The translations under genes and the position numbers were made by a program. The notes beneath the pieces were generated by a model. That model was given only the letters and a program-made list of their open reading frames with translations. It did not search any database and was not told the DNA's origin. A stretch of 64,000 nucleotides of DNA from Eisenibacter elegans DSM 3317 (GTDB taxonomy: Bacteria; Bacteroidota; Bacteroidia; Cytophagales; Microscillaceae). Of the stretch, positions 1 through 8,427 are shown piece after piece. The first letter of the stretch is position 1, and every line of letters begins with the position of its first letter. Location: positions 58,530 to 122,529 of the forward strand of contig NZ_KE387154.1 in NCBI RefSeq assembly GCF_000430505.1. The letters are read 5' to 3'.

Positions 1-56
1 TAGGACACCAGATTTTCATTCTGGTAACAGGGGTTCGATTCCCCTACGGGCTACCA
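1..56 (+). tRNA. tRNA-Glu (anticodon TTC), 5' end cut off by window
   Basis: The visible part starts in the D arm. It contains an anticodon stem CCAGA/TCTGG closing the loop TTTTCAT, which gives anticodon TTC (Glu). The T arm is AGGGG-TTCGATT-CCCCT and the 3' end reads CTA-CCA, so CCA is encoded. The acceptor 5' strand lies before base 1. A terminator follows at once. Confidence 0.93.
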
Positions 57-63
57 AAGCACA

Positions 64-95
64 ACACACTACTCCATCGGGTAGTGTGTTTTTTT
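64..95 (+). terminator. Rho-independent terminator of the tRNA-Glu transcript
   Basis: A perfect 9-bp stem ACACACTAC/GTAGTGTGT encloses an 8-nt loop and runs straight into seven T residues, 8 nt after the tRNA 3' end. Confidence 0.88.
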
Positions 96-271
96 GTGCT
101 ATTGTTTCGATTTCATATACCCTGCACAGACAAATTGCTGAGAATCATTGTTTTTTTAAAACGAATCCCGTATTTTCATTCTCAGAAAAATGGTGCGGCT
201 TTAGTCCTGCCCAATTCTTGGGCAGCCGCCAGAGCTGCCAAATACACTACCAAACCTCACTCATTTGCCCT

Positions 272-1306
272 ATGACCGAAGCCCTCTCTGCTAGAGTTAA
301 CGAAATGCAGCAGTTGGCACAAAGCCTGCTCGCTGAGGGAAAATTTTGGGAAACCCAAAACACTGAGCGATTAAGAGCCAGTATTTGGAAACAACGGCTC
401 ATCAACTTACAGGAATTGAGCTATCAACTGCGCCAATGGAGTCGCAAACAACCAGACTTTGAGCTCAACCCCACACCGGGACGCTACTGGGGGCTGATAT
501 TTATCGTGTCGGTGTTGTGGTTTACCTTCAGTACAATGTACTGGGAAGACGATTGGGAGGTGATGTATCTAGGTGTTGCCGTCATTTTTGGGATTGGTTT
601 TATCGGATATTTCCTCGTTCCGACAGTAACCCGAGCCCGCCGTCGTAACCGCTATGTCAAAACCCAACAAGATAAATACCGCTGGTTACAGGCTAGTTTT
701 GGGCACATCAGCTTCTTTTTTACAGAAATCGGGCTGCCAACCCTCATACAACTGATTGACGATGCCCCTCCCAAGAGTGCTGTCTCTCTACAGCTCGATA
801 CTAGAGTGTGGGAAAGTAATGTGTTTTTAACCAATACCAGAAAGGCCAAAACCAGTAGCCGGGTAGATTTGACTACCAATATCTACCAATACAAGCTCTA
901 CACCTTGCGCCTTACACTTTTTGATGGCAAGGAACTCAGAAGCCAACTCAGCAAGCGCTTTACATATACCACAGGTTTTAGGGCGCACCGGAAGTCTTTC
1001 AAAAACAAGCGTTCTTTTAAGCTCAAAGTCAAGATTATGAGTAAGCTCAGCCTCAAGCTGCCCAAAGGATACGATATTCAAAACATAGGGGAAAAAAGCA
1101 AAAAAGCCGATTTTAAAAATATCCAAGTATCCACCCAATTACTACAACAAGTAGCTACCCACCGGATGCAGTTTGCAGGAGAAGACAGCAAAAAATGGCG
1201 AGGCACGCAGACCTTTTACCCAAAAGAGCTACACACCAACGGCCAACAGCTCCTAGCACAACACCAAAACTTGTATCGTTTCTGTATGGAAACAGAGGCA
1301 GCTTAG
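272..1306 (+). CDS. Hypothetical two-TM membrane protein
   Basis: A 344-residue protein that I do not recognise. The reading frame is open from base 86, but the stretch before the ATG at 272 overlaps the tRNA terminator and reads like non-coding sequence, so 272 is preferred. The N-terminal ~65 residues are polar and helical (many Q, R and L). Two adjacent membrane segments follow at roughly residues 68-90 (IFIVSVLWFTF) and 95-117 (LGVAVIFGIGFIGYF). The last ~210 residues are soluble and rich in Lys/Arg and aromatic residues, with a strongly basic stretch around 'FKNKRSFKLKVKIMSK'. There is no signal peptide. Its 3' end converges on the next gene, so it is probably a single-gene unit. No function is proposed. 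Confidence 0.7.
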   Translation: MTEALSARVNEMQQLAQSLLAEGKFWETQNTERLRASIWKQRLINLQELSYQLRQWSRKQPDFELNPTPGRYWGLIFIVSVLWFTFSTMYWEDDWEVMYLGVAVIFGIGFIGYFLVPTVTRARRRNRYVKTQQDKYRWLQASFGHISFFFTEIGLPTLIQLIDDAPPKSAVSLQLDTRVWESNVFLTNTRKAKTSSRVDLTTNIYQYKLYTLRLTLFDGKELRSQLSKRFTYTTGFRAHRKSFKNKRSFKLKVKIMSKLSLKLPKGYDIQNIGEKSKKADFKNIQVSTQLLQQVATHRMQFAGEDSKKWRGTQTFYPKELHTNGQQLLAQHQNLYRFCMETEAA

Positions 1307-1368
1307 GCAGGGCTGCCCCCACGAGCCTTGTGTTAGCGTTTCCCTGTTGCTCCAGTTTTTTGGGAAAA

Positions 1369-2076
1369 TTATACCATCGCACCGCCTCGCTCTATCCACA
1401 AATAACCGGCAGCCAATGTACCCAAATATACCAGCATCACCAATGAGGTGGCGGCAACCTTGGTATACCAAGGGCTTTGTGCAGTTTGGCGGTATGCCTC
1501 ATAGCCCACAGCCCCCAACAAGGCTTCAGCAGGCAAAACATACCAAGCCACAGTGCCCCACATTTGCACATTTTGGGCATACCAAGAACCTAGTAGATGA
1601 TGACTGACGGCCTCAGAGCTTCCAAATATCAACAATGCCACGCCAGCTGCCGTAAGGTGCGCCCAACGCTCAGGGACTTGTAAAGCCACATAGATTACCA
1701 AAAACATCGGGATAGTCCACAAACCGGCCATATACCCAGACACCGTACCGATTTTGAAAAGCCCGTCTTCAGGAAATACCAAGGTTTGTAACACTGCTGA
1801 CAGAAACCAGTCAGGAACTACCTGAAAGATGCTGAGGGGCATCACAAAAGTCCATATCTGCCAGAGCCGCACATAGCGACCATACTTTGCTGTGCCCAAA
1901 AGTAAAAACTGATAGCACAACACAAGCCCCATCAAGCGCCAACCCACGGGCAAGGCCTGAATACTCATTCCGGCCAGACAACACAGCCCGAAAGCTATGT
2001 GTAGCCACAGTACCGCCTTGTGTTCAGACAGCGCCGGCGCTTTCGTATCGTGTCGAGAGTCAACATAGTTCATCAT
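1369..2076 (-). CDS. Hypothetical polytopic inner-membrane protein
   Basis: A 235-residue protein with about seven hydrophobic segments of 18-22 residues spread over the whole length, e.g. 'VLWLHIAFGLCCLAGM', 'LMGLVLCYQFLLLG', 'AGLWTIPMFLVIYVAL' and 'AATSLVMLVYLGTLAAGYLW'. It resembles small conserved membrane proteins of unknown function found in Bacteroidota and other groups (possibly a DUF6989-type family, from memory). A conserved-looking 'SHHLLGSWYAQNVQMWG' lies between two membrane segments and could hold functional His residues. The start is the first of two adjacent ATGs (2076 or 2073). It lies downstream of the secreted protein at 2196-3428 on the same strand and may share its transcript. 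Confidence 0.72.
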   Translation of the reverse strand: MMNYVDSRHDTKAPALSEHKAVLWLHIAFGLCCLAGMSIQALPVGWRLMGLVLCYQFLLLGTAKYGRYVRLWQIWTFVMPLSIFQVVPDWFLSAVLQTLVFPEDGLFKIGTVSGYMAGLWTIPMFLVIYVALQVPERWAHLTAAGVALLIFGSSEAVSHHLLGSWYAQNVQMWGTVAWYVLPAEALLGAVGYEAYRQTAQSPWYTKVAATSLVMLVYLGTLAAGYLWIERGGAMV

Positions 2077-2195
2077 AAGATCAATGGTTAGTTTGTTTGT
2101 TCATTACAGACACAAGCTATAGTTTTTTGACACACAGGCTACAAGCCAGTGTTACACTCAACCCAACAACTGCTTATCTGGAGGTGGTGGTTTTT

Positions 2196-3428
2196 TCATT
2201 CGAGCGTATAGTCGAGCGGGAGAAACTCCCCCATTTTTTCAAAAGCCCAATAATTTTCTATCAAAATAGCCCTAGGGTCTTCCACATAGCCTTGCGGATA
2301 AAGCCTTATGGCCGCTTGCTCGTAGAGCCTCAGCAAGGACACCTGTACTTTTTCTGCGGGCGCTACCCCTCCCAACATATTACGCCTCAGCCCAGGCTCT
2401 TCGCCTTCTCGGGTGTAGGTGATGTGTAGGTAGTGTTGAAACTGAAGCAGCTTATGGTCCTTGTCAATAGTATGGAGATAATAGTCGTTGGGTAGTAGCC
2501 CATCGTACAAAAACTGCCCAACATAGACCGGTTCACTGGTTGCTTTGATAAGGCTGTCGGGCATTGTCAAGTTGAGTAACCCATTGGGGTTTTGCATCAC
2601 GAGTTGGCGCATTGCTCGCAAGATGCTGTCGGCCTGTTGCCTTCGAGGGTTCAGGACTTTCTCCAAAGCCCTTACTTCAAACCCCTGTTCAGCGGTTTGC
2701 CCTGCGTAAGCTGCGGCCAAGAAATGTTGTAACGACCCTAGGTAAGCACGTTGGCGGTTGGCTGCCCAGCGTCGCTCCTGTTGTCGATTCTTAGGGCGCA
2801 AAGGCTCAAACAGCGGTTTGGATGTATACTGCAAAAAACCGCTGCGGGTATGGTAGGCAAAGGTCAAATCGTGAAGATATACCCGGTAGCCTAGGGCCTG
2901 ATTCTCGATAATGAGGGCCTCCCCTGCTGTATAAGCACTGAGCAATGATTCTGACGGGTCGAAGTGTATACCAATATCTTGAGGGTTGAGGACTTTGCAG
3001 TATTTCGAAAATGCTGTGTGCCCCAACAGTATCTCCTCAAAATGGGTATAATCTGCTTCACTATGTGCCTGTACCACTACGGAGGCCAAGGTAGTAATTT
3101 TCTCCCCCAACATTACCTTGAGCAAGGTGTCGGCAGGGCTTTCTACCCTGTGGCTATAGGGATGATAGCCCACGGCAGTGATGAGTAGCTCAAAAGGTTG
3201 GGACAATGTTTTGGGTAGATGAAAATTCCCTTTGGTATCCGAAATAGTTTGATAAGTGGTATTGGGGATGAATATGTGTGCAAAAGGAATAGGCGAGTTG
3301 TTGGTACTGTCTAATATTTGCCCCCCAACTTGGGCGTGGCTCAGCCAAGGGCAACATACACACAGGCCAAGCATCCACCATACAGCGTTTTTGGCTCCTA
3401 ATCGAAGAATAGCTGATAGTGTTAGCAT
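2196..3428 (-). CDS. Secreted protein with CarboxypepD_reg-like domain
   Basis: A 410-residue protein. The ATG at 3428 was chosen because it gives a good signal peptide ending in 'WLSHAQ'. The frame extends upstream to 3527 without one. The mature N-terminus (~25-110) is a carboxypeptidase-regulatory-like beta-sandwich with the usual phrases 'GGQILDSTNNSPIPFAHI', 'SDTKGNFHLP' and 'LLITAVGYHPY'. This is the domain that precedes many Bacteroidota TonB receptors, but no plug or barrel follows. The remaining ~290 residues ('FLQYTSKPLFEPLRP', 'GYVEDPRAILIENYWAFEKMGEFLPLDY') match the general look of conserved Bacteroidota exported proteins of unknown function. It is probably periplasmic or outer-membrane associated. 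Confidence 0.78.
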   Translation of the reverse strand: MLTLSAILRLGAKNAVWWMLGLCVCCPWLSHAQVGGQILDSTNNSPIPFAHIFIPNTTYQTISDTKGNFHLPKTLSQPFELLITAVGYHPYSHRVESPADTLLKVMLGEKITTLASVVVQAHSEADYTHFEEILLGHTAFSKYCKVLNPQDIGIHFDPSESLLSAYTAGEALIIENQALGYRVYLHDLTFAYHTRSGFLQYTSKPLFEPLRPKNRQQERRWAANRQRAYLGSLQHFLAAAYAGQTAEQGFEVRALEKVLNPRRQQADSILRAMRQLVMQNPNGLLNLTMPDSLIKATSEPVYVGQFLYDGLLPNDYYLHTIDKDHKLLQFQHYLHITYTREGEEPGLRRNMLGGVAPAEKVQVSLLRLYEQAAIRLYPQGYVEDPRAILIENYWAFEKMGEFLPLDYTLE

Positions 3429-3660
3429 CGTTTTATTGGTGTTTTGTGGAGAAATTGCATCTATATCCGGGTACAAGCCCTTGGCTATAAGCTCGTAATG
3501 ACTAAGATGCTTTGTTGGGAGCGGCACCCGTGTAGTGATTAAAGTAACGAAAATTCTTGATAAAATCCTAAGCCAAAAATCCTCAACTTAAAACTAAGCC
3601 ACTGTATTCTGTGTTTGATTGAGGAGAAATAAGTATATTTCGCACAAAACGACCACACCT

Positions 3661-4395
3661 ATGTTTCGATATGGTAGCCTGCTGCTCTTGTTGAGCCTTG
3701 TATGTTGTAGTGTTTTGGTACACGCCCAAGAAGAAATCGAAGAAGAGTTTCCCAAGGAGCTTGTGTATGGGGTCAACCTCAATACCAACGGAGGGCTGCT
3801 GGGCGGTCTAATGTTCCGTTATGCCAAAATCTCTCCTTTGCGCCCGCGCACCTACAATGCCTTTTCGATGGAAATCGTGGGTGTCAAACACCCCAAAGAA
3901 ATCCGTGTACCCAGTATTGCTACCGGAAACAGTTTTATTTTTGGCAAGCGCAACTATCTTTTTTCTGTGCGCCCTAGCTACGAGAAAAATGTCATCTTAT
4001 TTCGCAAAGCCGAAGAAGAGGGGGTTCGTGTGATTGGTATCTTTGGCGGCGGGCCTTCCTTGGGCATTGCCAAGCCCTATCATATCCTGTATCGCTATGG
4101 GCCTGGAGATATTCGTTCAGAGGCTTATGACCCAGATGTGCACTTTGCCGTAGAAAATATTTTTGGTACGGGCGGTTTTTTTGATGGGTTCGACAATGCG
4201 CAGTATATCCTTGGGGGGCACGCCCGCATTGCGCTCAACCTTGAGTTTGGCGCATTCCGCAATTCGGTAGCCGCCGTAGAAGCAGGTTTTACAGTAGAGT
4301 TGTTTTCTAGAGACATTGAGCTGATGAACCTCGCCGGCAGAGACCGCCTATTTACAGCCGCATACCTCAGCTTTATGTTTGGTAGCCGAAAATAG
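3661..4395 (+). CDS. Secreted hypothetical protein, probable outer-membrane beta-barrel
   Basis: A 244-residue protein. The ATG at 3661 begins a clear signal peptide ('GSLLLLLSLVCCSVLVHAQ'); an upstream in-frame ATG at 3619 would only add a charged extension. After an acidic 'EEIEEEFPKE' the protein alternates short hydrophobic strands with polar turns ('VYGVNLNTNGGLLGGLMFRYAK', 'YLFSVRPSYEKNVILFRKA') and ends in 'TAAYLSFMFGSRK'. This is the typical appearance of an 8-12-strand outer-membrane barrel of the Bacteroidota. There are no lipobox or enzyme motifs. It is divergent from the gene at 2196-3428 and convergent with the peptidase downstream. Its function is unknown. Confidence 0.75.
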   Translation: MFRYGSLLLLLSLVCCSVLVHAQEEIEEEFPKELVYGVNLNTNGGLLGGLMFRYAKISPLRPRTYNAFSMEIVGVKHPKEIRVPSIATGNSFIFGKRNYLFSVRPSYEKNVILFRKAEEEGVRVIGIFGGGPSLGIAKPYHILYRYGPGDIRSEAYDPDVHFAVENIFGTGGFFDGFDNAQYILGGHARIALNLEFGAFRNSVAAVEAGFTVELFSRDIELMNLAGRDRLFTAAYLSFMFGSRK

Positions 4396-4442
4396 CCCTC
4401 AATACAAGCACGCACCTTGTGTTTAGCAAAGCCTCTATTAGC

Positions 4443-5351
4443 TCACTCTTGCTCTCCTTCAAAAACAAGAGACGAATAATGTTCGTTGATTTCGAGTGTG
4501 GCCTCTGCGCCAACATAGACCGCAAGGTTATGGTGGTCGTGCCCAGCAGGAAAATCAAAATAAATGGGGTAGTCATAGTCAGCGGTCAGCTCTAAGACAA
4601 TCTCATACACACTTTTATCGAAGGGGACATAGTTTTCGCGCAAATCCGAAAACTGCCCTACCAGCAAGCCTGCCAATCGGGAGAGCTTCCCGGCGCGCCG
4701 TAGGTGTATCAACAAGCGGTCGATATGGTAAACATATTCATCAACGTCTTCGAGTAGCAGTATTTTGCCCGTAGTATCGATTTCGGATAGTGTACCGATT
4801 GTATTGGCAAAAAGCGTCAGATTGCCGCCTACTATTTCGCCTTGAGCACTACCTTGGCGGTTATTCGGATTGCTGACCGTATGGATAGGATAAGGTCGTC
4901 CAAAGAGTCGACAATACACACTATCGATGGTTTCGTGGGTTTGGCGGGGAAATAACAAGGGCATACTGCCGTGAATGGTTTCGTAGCCGAGGTTGTGGAG
5001 GTGGTTGTGCATGACGGTTACATCACTAAAGCCTACCACCCATTTGGGGTGTTCTACAAAAACACTAAAATCAAGGCTGTCAATAATACGCAGCGACCCA
5101 TACCCTCCACGAGCACAGAAAATCGCCTTGACCTCGGGATTGTCAAGCACGGCCTGAAAATCTTCCCGGCGTTGCTCGTCAGTGCCAGCAAACTGATAGT
5201 AGGTCTCAAAAAGATGTTGACCCAAGATGACCTTCAGCCCCCAACTCTTGATAATCTGCAAGCCCATATGTAAGTCATTGGCATTGACCCTATTGGCCGG
5301 TGCTACCACGGCGACAGTGTCGCCAGCTTTCAGAAAGGGGGGTTTTTGCAT
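4443..5351 (-). CDS. LD-carboxypeptidase (peptidase S66, MccF/LdcA family)
   Basis: A 302-residue serine peptidase of the S66 family, whose members trim murein tetrapeptides (LdcA) or cleave acyl-AMP antibiotics (MccF). The Ser nucleophile lies in 'CARGGYGSLRIID', the oxyanion/GGN motif is 'GEIVGGNLTLF', and the Glu of the Ser-Glu-His triad is in 'LLLEDVDEYVYHIDRLL'. The catalytic His is probably in 'FPAGHDHHN'. The N-terminus 'LKAGDTVAVVAPA' is typical of the family. The ATG at 5351 gives the family's usual start; a frame extension to 5396 adds an unrelated 15 residues. There is no signal peptide, so it acts in the cytoplasm, most likely in cell-wall recycling. Confidence 0.92.
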   Translation of the reverse strand: MQKPPFLKAGDTVAVVAPANRVNANDLHMGLQIIKSWGLKVILGQHLFETYYQFAGTDEQRREDFQAVLDNPEVKAIFCARGGYGSLRIIDSLDFSVFVEHPKWVVGFSDVTVMHNHLHNLGYETIHGSMPLLFPRQTHETIDSVYCRLFGRPYPIHTVSNPNNRQGSAQGEIVGGNLTLFANTIGTLSEIDTTGKILLLEDVDEYVYHIDRLLIHLRRAGKLSRLAGLLVGQFSDLRENYVPFDKSVYEIVLELTADYDYPIYFDFPAGHDHHNLAVYVGAEATLEINEHYSSLVFEGEQE

Positions 5352-5395
5352 CGTATATACAAGCGTTGAGTGATATGGGGCTACCAATAATAACA

Positions 5396-5438
5396 ACAGA
5401 CTTGCCGGAAGGCTCTACGCGCCGAACAGCAAGTCTGT
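5396..5438 (-). terminator. Hairpin between ompH pair and LD-carboxypeptidase gene
   Basis: A perfect inverted repeat ACAGACTTGC/GCAAGTCTGT encloses 23 nt just after the stop of the second OmpH-like gene. On the minus strand it is followed by a TTGTTATTATTGG stretch, so the U-tract is weak. It is read as a probable transcript end for the ompH pair. Confidence 0.45.
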
Positions 5439-5464
5439 TTAGAGAATATCCTATCAGGCTAGAC

Positions 5465-5980
5465 TTAGTTGCCTAGTTTGCTCAAAACCAAGTCAGAGAT
5501 ATTGTTCTCAGGCTTCTCAAACAAAATAGCTTCGATACGCAACACATAATCATAGCCTTTTTCTTCAGCAATAACACGGATGGTATCTTCAATGTTTTTG
5601 TAGATTGGCTCTAAGGTTTTGGCCTGCTTCTCGTTAAACTCTTTCTCTGCACGCTCTTGGATAGACTGCGCCTCCAGCTGAATAGACTGCAAATCCATTT
5701 GTAGTTTCTGGCGCTCACTATCTGTAAGGTTGGCAGGGTTTTGCGCCTTAGTTGCCAACTCCTCATATTTGCGCTCTACAACAGCTGATTCTTGTTGTAC
5801 ACGCTCTTGGAGCTGCTTTTGGAAAGTTTGCAAGCTGGCTTGCGCTTGTTTGGCAGCTGGTAGTTTCGACATCACATAGTTGAGGTCAAAGTATGCAATT
5901 TTGTGTTGCGCTTGTACTTGTGAAGTAGCAAACAAAATAGCGACAGCGAAAAGAGTTGTGAATAATCCTTTGATTTTCAT
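5465..5980 (-). CDS. OmpH/Skp-family periplasmic chaperone (second copy)
   Basis: A 171-residue protein with a signal peptide ending '...ATSQVQAQ', followed by the OmpH signature 'HKIAYFDLNYVMSKLPAAKQAQ'. A long charged coiled coil follows (residues ~45-125, 'QKQLQERVQQESAVVERKYEEL', 'QAQSIQERAEKEFNEKQAKT') and a C-terminal strand region 'IEDTIRVIAEEKGYDYVLR'. The Skp family forms trimeric jellyfish-like cages that hold unfolded outer-membrane proteins on their way to BamA. The length is as usual (~170 aa). It lies 27 nt after another OmpH gene, forming the tandem pair usual in Bacteroidota, although bamA itself is not next to them here. Confidence 0.92.
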   Translation of the reverse strand: MKIKGLFTTLFAVAILFATSQVQAQHKIAYFDLNYVMSKLPAAKQAQASLQTFQKQLQERVQQESAVVERKYEELATKAQNPANLTDSERQKLQMDLQSIQLEAQSIQERAEKEFNEKQAKTLEPIYKNIEDTIRVIAEEKGYDYVLRIEAILFEKPENNISDLVLSKLGN

Positions 5981-6007
5981 TGTATTGTCCAGATTATGGG
6001 TTGTGGG

Positions 6008-6535
6008 TTAATCTTCATCATTGATGCCTAATGCTTCCAAAACCTCCTCGGTATAGTCGTGCCGAGGTTCGTGATAGAGCATGATAAGGTCGCTCGACTT
6101 GTTAAACATAATTTGTATTTTGTTTTTGCGCGCTACCTTGCTGACGGCTTGATAAAGTTCTTCTTGTACGGTTTGCATCAAGTCTTGACGTTTTTGATAA
6201 AACAAACCTTTGTATCCAAATACTTTTTGTTGATATTCTCGCGCTTCTTTTTCTTGTTTGGCAAGTGCTTCGAGGCGTTCGCTTTTCATATCATCGGTCA
6301 AAAGTATTTCATCTTGCAAATACTTTTGCCGTGTTTGCTCTACCTCTCTAAACTTTGTTTCTACTTCCTGTTGCCAAGCCAGTGCTGCTTTGTCGATTTC
6401 TTCGAGCACTTTGGGATATTGTGGCATTTGGGTGATGATAAAGTCCGCATCAATGTATCCAAACTTTTGCGCCTGCAAAGAAGGGGAAAGCACCGCAAAA
6501 ATAAAAACAAGTAGAGAAACTATTTTTGTTGACAT
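6008..6535 (-). CDS. OmpH/Skp-family periplasmic chaperone (first copy)
   Basis: A 175-residue protein with a signal peptide ('VSLLVFIFAVLSPSLQAQ'), then 'KFGYIDADFIITQMPQYPKVLEEIDKAA'. A charged coiled coil over residues ~50-125 and the C-terminal 'VSKVARKNKIQIMFNKSSDLIMLYHEPRHDYTEEVL' complete the Skp fold. It diverges from the copy downstream (only the frame motif is shared), so the two probably are not redundant. A possible Bacteroidota -7 element TAACTTTG sits on the minus strand at 6644-6651, about 110 nt upstream, without a convincing -33 box. The pair is likely one transcript ending at the hairpin near 5396-5438. Confidence 0.92.
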   Translation of the reverse strand: MSTKIVSLLVFIFAVLSPSLQAQKFGYIDADFIITQMPQYPKVLEEIDKAALAWQQEVETKFREVEQTRQKYLQDEILLTDDMKSERLEALAKQEKEAREYQQKVFGYKGLFYQKRQDLMQTVQEELYQAVSKVARKNKIQIMFNKSSDLIMLYHEPRHDYTEEVLEALGINDED

Positions 6536-6702
6536 AAAGGACGAAGCCTATTTTTGGATAGTAATGTATAGTGTAGTGGCTTGTGCAGCAATCCGTTTGG
6601 TATATCTAAACGCTGTCAGGCGCTTAAAATTACGCAATGCTCGCAAAGTTACGAAACTTTGGCCGCTTAAAGCCTAAAAAGCAATGGCTTTGTCGTTGGT
6701 AT

Positions 6703-7401
6703 TTAGGCATATTGCTCAACAAGCTTTTGACACAGTTTGGGCAGCCCATCTGTGGCTTTGGCTTCGATACGGTATAGCGCCGGGCGCTCTTGCATATGCG
6801 GCAGGTGTGGGTCTATGACATAGATGGGGGTGTCATCGGGCACAAAGTCTACCAGGCTGGCTGCCGGGTATACTGCCAAAGATGTCCCGACCACAATAAA
6901 GATATCTGCTTCGGAAGTTATGCGTGCCGCTTTATCCATCATCGGGACTGCTTCGCCAAACCATACAATGAAGGGGCGCAGCTGATGCCCTTGCTCGCAG
7001 GTTTGCCCCCAAGCGATGGGCGCATCCCCGATATCATAAATCAAGTCAGGGTTGCCAGTGCTCTGGGCCTTGTGCAGCTCGCCGTGGAGGTGTAGAATGC
7101 GGCTGGAGCCGGCCTTTTCGTGGAGGCTGTCTACGTTTTGTGTGATGATAGTTACCTCAAAGTGCTGCTCCAGCTGCGCAAGTGCTAGATGTCCTGCATT
7201 GGGGAAAACTTCGGCTGCCTGTTTACGACGCTCGTTATAAAAAGTCAATACGAGCTGTGGGTTACGATACCATCCTTCGATAGAAGCGACTTCCATCACA
7301 TCGTGGTTTTCCCAGAGTCCGCCCGAGTCGCGAAAAGTTTTGATACCGCTCTCGGCGCTGATTCCCGCGCCGCTTAGAACGACTACTTTCTTTTTAGCCA
7401 T
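6703..7401 (-). CDS. NAD-dependent protein deacylase, class III sirtuin without zinc site
   Basis: A 232-residue SIR2 protein that removes acyl groups from lysine using NAD+. The NAD motifs are 'LSGAGISAESGIKTFRDSGGLW' near the start and 'TQNVDSLHEKAG', with the catalytic His in 'LHLHGEL'. The 'FYNERR' segment supplies the Tyr and Arg that mark SIRT5-like enzymes preferring succinyl/malonyl/glutaryl lysine. The usual four zinc Cys are absent: the small domain holds only one Cys ('QTCEQGHQL') and is shortened. Zinc-free short sirtuins of this type are known in Bacteroidota and elsewhere. The enzyme is cytoplasmic. The neighbouring genes are on the same strand but share no obvious role. Confidence 0.92.
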   Translation of the reverse strand: MAKKKVVVLSGAGISAESGIKTFRDSGGLWENHDVMEVASIEGWYRNPQLVLTFYNERRKQAAEVFPNAGHLALAQLEQHFEVTIITQNVDSLHEKAGSSRILHLHGELHKAQSTGNPDLIYDIGDAPIAWGQTCEQGHQLRPFIVWFGEAVPMMDKAARITSEADIFIVVGTSLAVYPAASLVDFVPDDTPIYVIDPHLPHMQERPALYRIEAKATDGLPKLCQKLVEQYA

Positions 7402-7642
7402 GGTTTATGAAAAGATTTAGTATGGTTGGATGCTAACGATACAAGGTGTTTGATAAATAGGAAGAGGATTTCGAGAAAATTCAATCATTTGATTATCAGT
7501 AATTTGCTCAACAGCAGGCTTTATACCATACTTTCTCTCGCTTACAAATAGCAGCACATTAGCAGAAAGCCCTGCTCGTTATGACAAACCTAGACAAAAT
7601 TTGGCAATTTCAAAAATATCCAGTGCTTTGTCCCCGAAGTTC

Positions 7643-8281
7643 CTAAAGCCTTACCCCAAGCAATACTCCGGCGTGTAGCCCTAGGGGGTTGGGCCCATAG
7701 GGCTGCAAAATCCCTACATAAGGGGTCAGTACTAGGGGGGGCTGATGGATTTTGAATTTTACTCCTGCCCCAAAACAAGACCTCAGCGCATCATACTCAT
7801 CCTTACGGCTGAGGTATAGCGCGCCTGCCGGAGCCACATAAAGCCCCAGCTCTAGGTTTGTACCCATTGGGATATTGTAGGCAATCTCATCGGGCAATAC
7901 AAAGCAGATGAGTGCCGCATACATCAGGACTTCAGAGTTTTGGCCACGGTCTTGCAGGGCAGCGCGAAAGGGAAACGAAGAAGCATAGGAGCCAAGCGTT
8001 AAACGCCCCAAAAAACTCCCTTCGGAGGTATTGCCCAAAGCAAACCGATAACTGATACTGAGGCGGCGACTGAGGTAAAATTCAAAATTAAGCCCAAAGG
8101 ACTGCATCGAAGAGTCTGTCAAGAATTGCGTACGGTCTGCTGCTGCGCTAAACACAAACCACCCTCGTTTTCGAATGATGCCATCATCATAATTATTTTG
8201 GGCAGACGCAGTGCTTGGGCAAGCCAAAAGGCAGTAGAGTAACAAAAGGCTCAATTTTGCCAGAAGTATGTCGTATTTCAT
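7643..8281 (-). CDS. Secreted hypothetical, probable small outer-membrane barrel
   Basis: A 212-residue protein with an N-terminal signal peptide ('LLLLYCLLACPSTASAQ'). The body is a series of amphipathic beta-strands ('LSISYRFALGNTSEGSFLGRLTLGSY', 'LELGLYVAPAGALYLSRK') and ends 'GLHAGVLLGVRL', with hydrophobic alternate residues to the last position as in outer-membrane barrels. I do not recognise a family. 'ADRTQFLTDSSMQSFGLNFEFYLSRRL' resembles the first strands of OmpW/porin-like Bacteroidota proteins, but only generally. Same strand as its neighbours, with a 146-nt gap on its upstream side. Confidence 0.72.
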   Translation of the reverse strand: MKYDILLAKLSLLLLYCLLACPSTASAQNNYDDGIIRKRGWFVFSAAADRTQFLTDSSMQSFGLNFEFYLSRRLSISYRFALGNTSEGSFLGRLTLGSYASSFPFRAALQDRGQNSEVLMYAALICFVLPDEIAYNIPMGTNLELGLYVAPAGALYLSRKDEYDALRSCFGAGVKFKIHQPPLVLTPYVGILQPYGPNPLGLHAGVLLGVRL

Positions 8282-8372
8282 CTCAACAAGGGGGTATACA
8301 AACTAGTTGGAACTCGCCCCTGTCTTACGAAATAACGGCATATGAAGGATAAAAAAGTTTAGGCTTTTTGCA

Positions 8373-8409
8373 GAAAGCCCTCCGCCTCATTGTTGAGGGG
8401 AGGGCTTTC
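8373..8409 (-). terminator. Hairpin downstream of the basic protein gene
   Basis: A long stem GAAAGCCCTCC(G)CCTCA paired with TGAGGGGAGGGCTTTC around a TTGT loop, 18 nt after the stop of the gene at 8428-9132. The U-tract on the minus strand is poor (TTTCTGC), so termination is likely but not certain. Confidence 0.55.
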
Positions 8410-8427
8410 AAAATAGTTTGATGTGGA

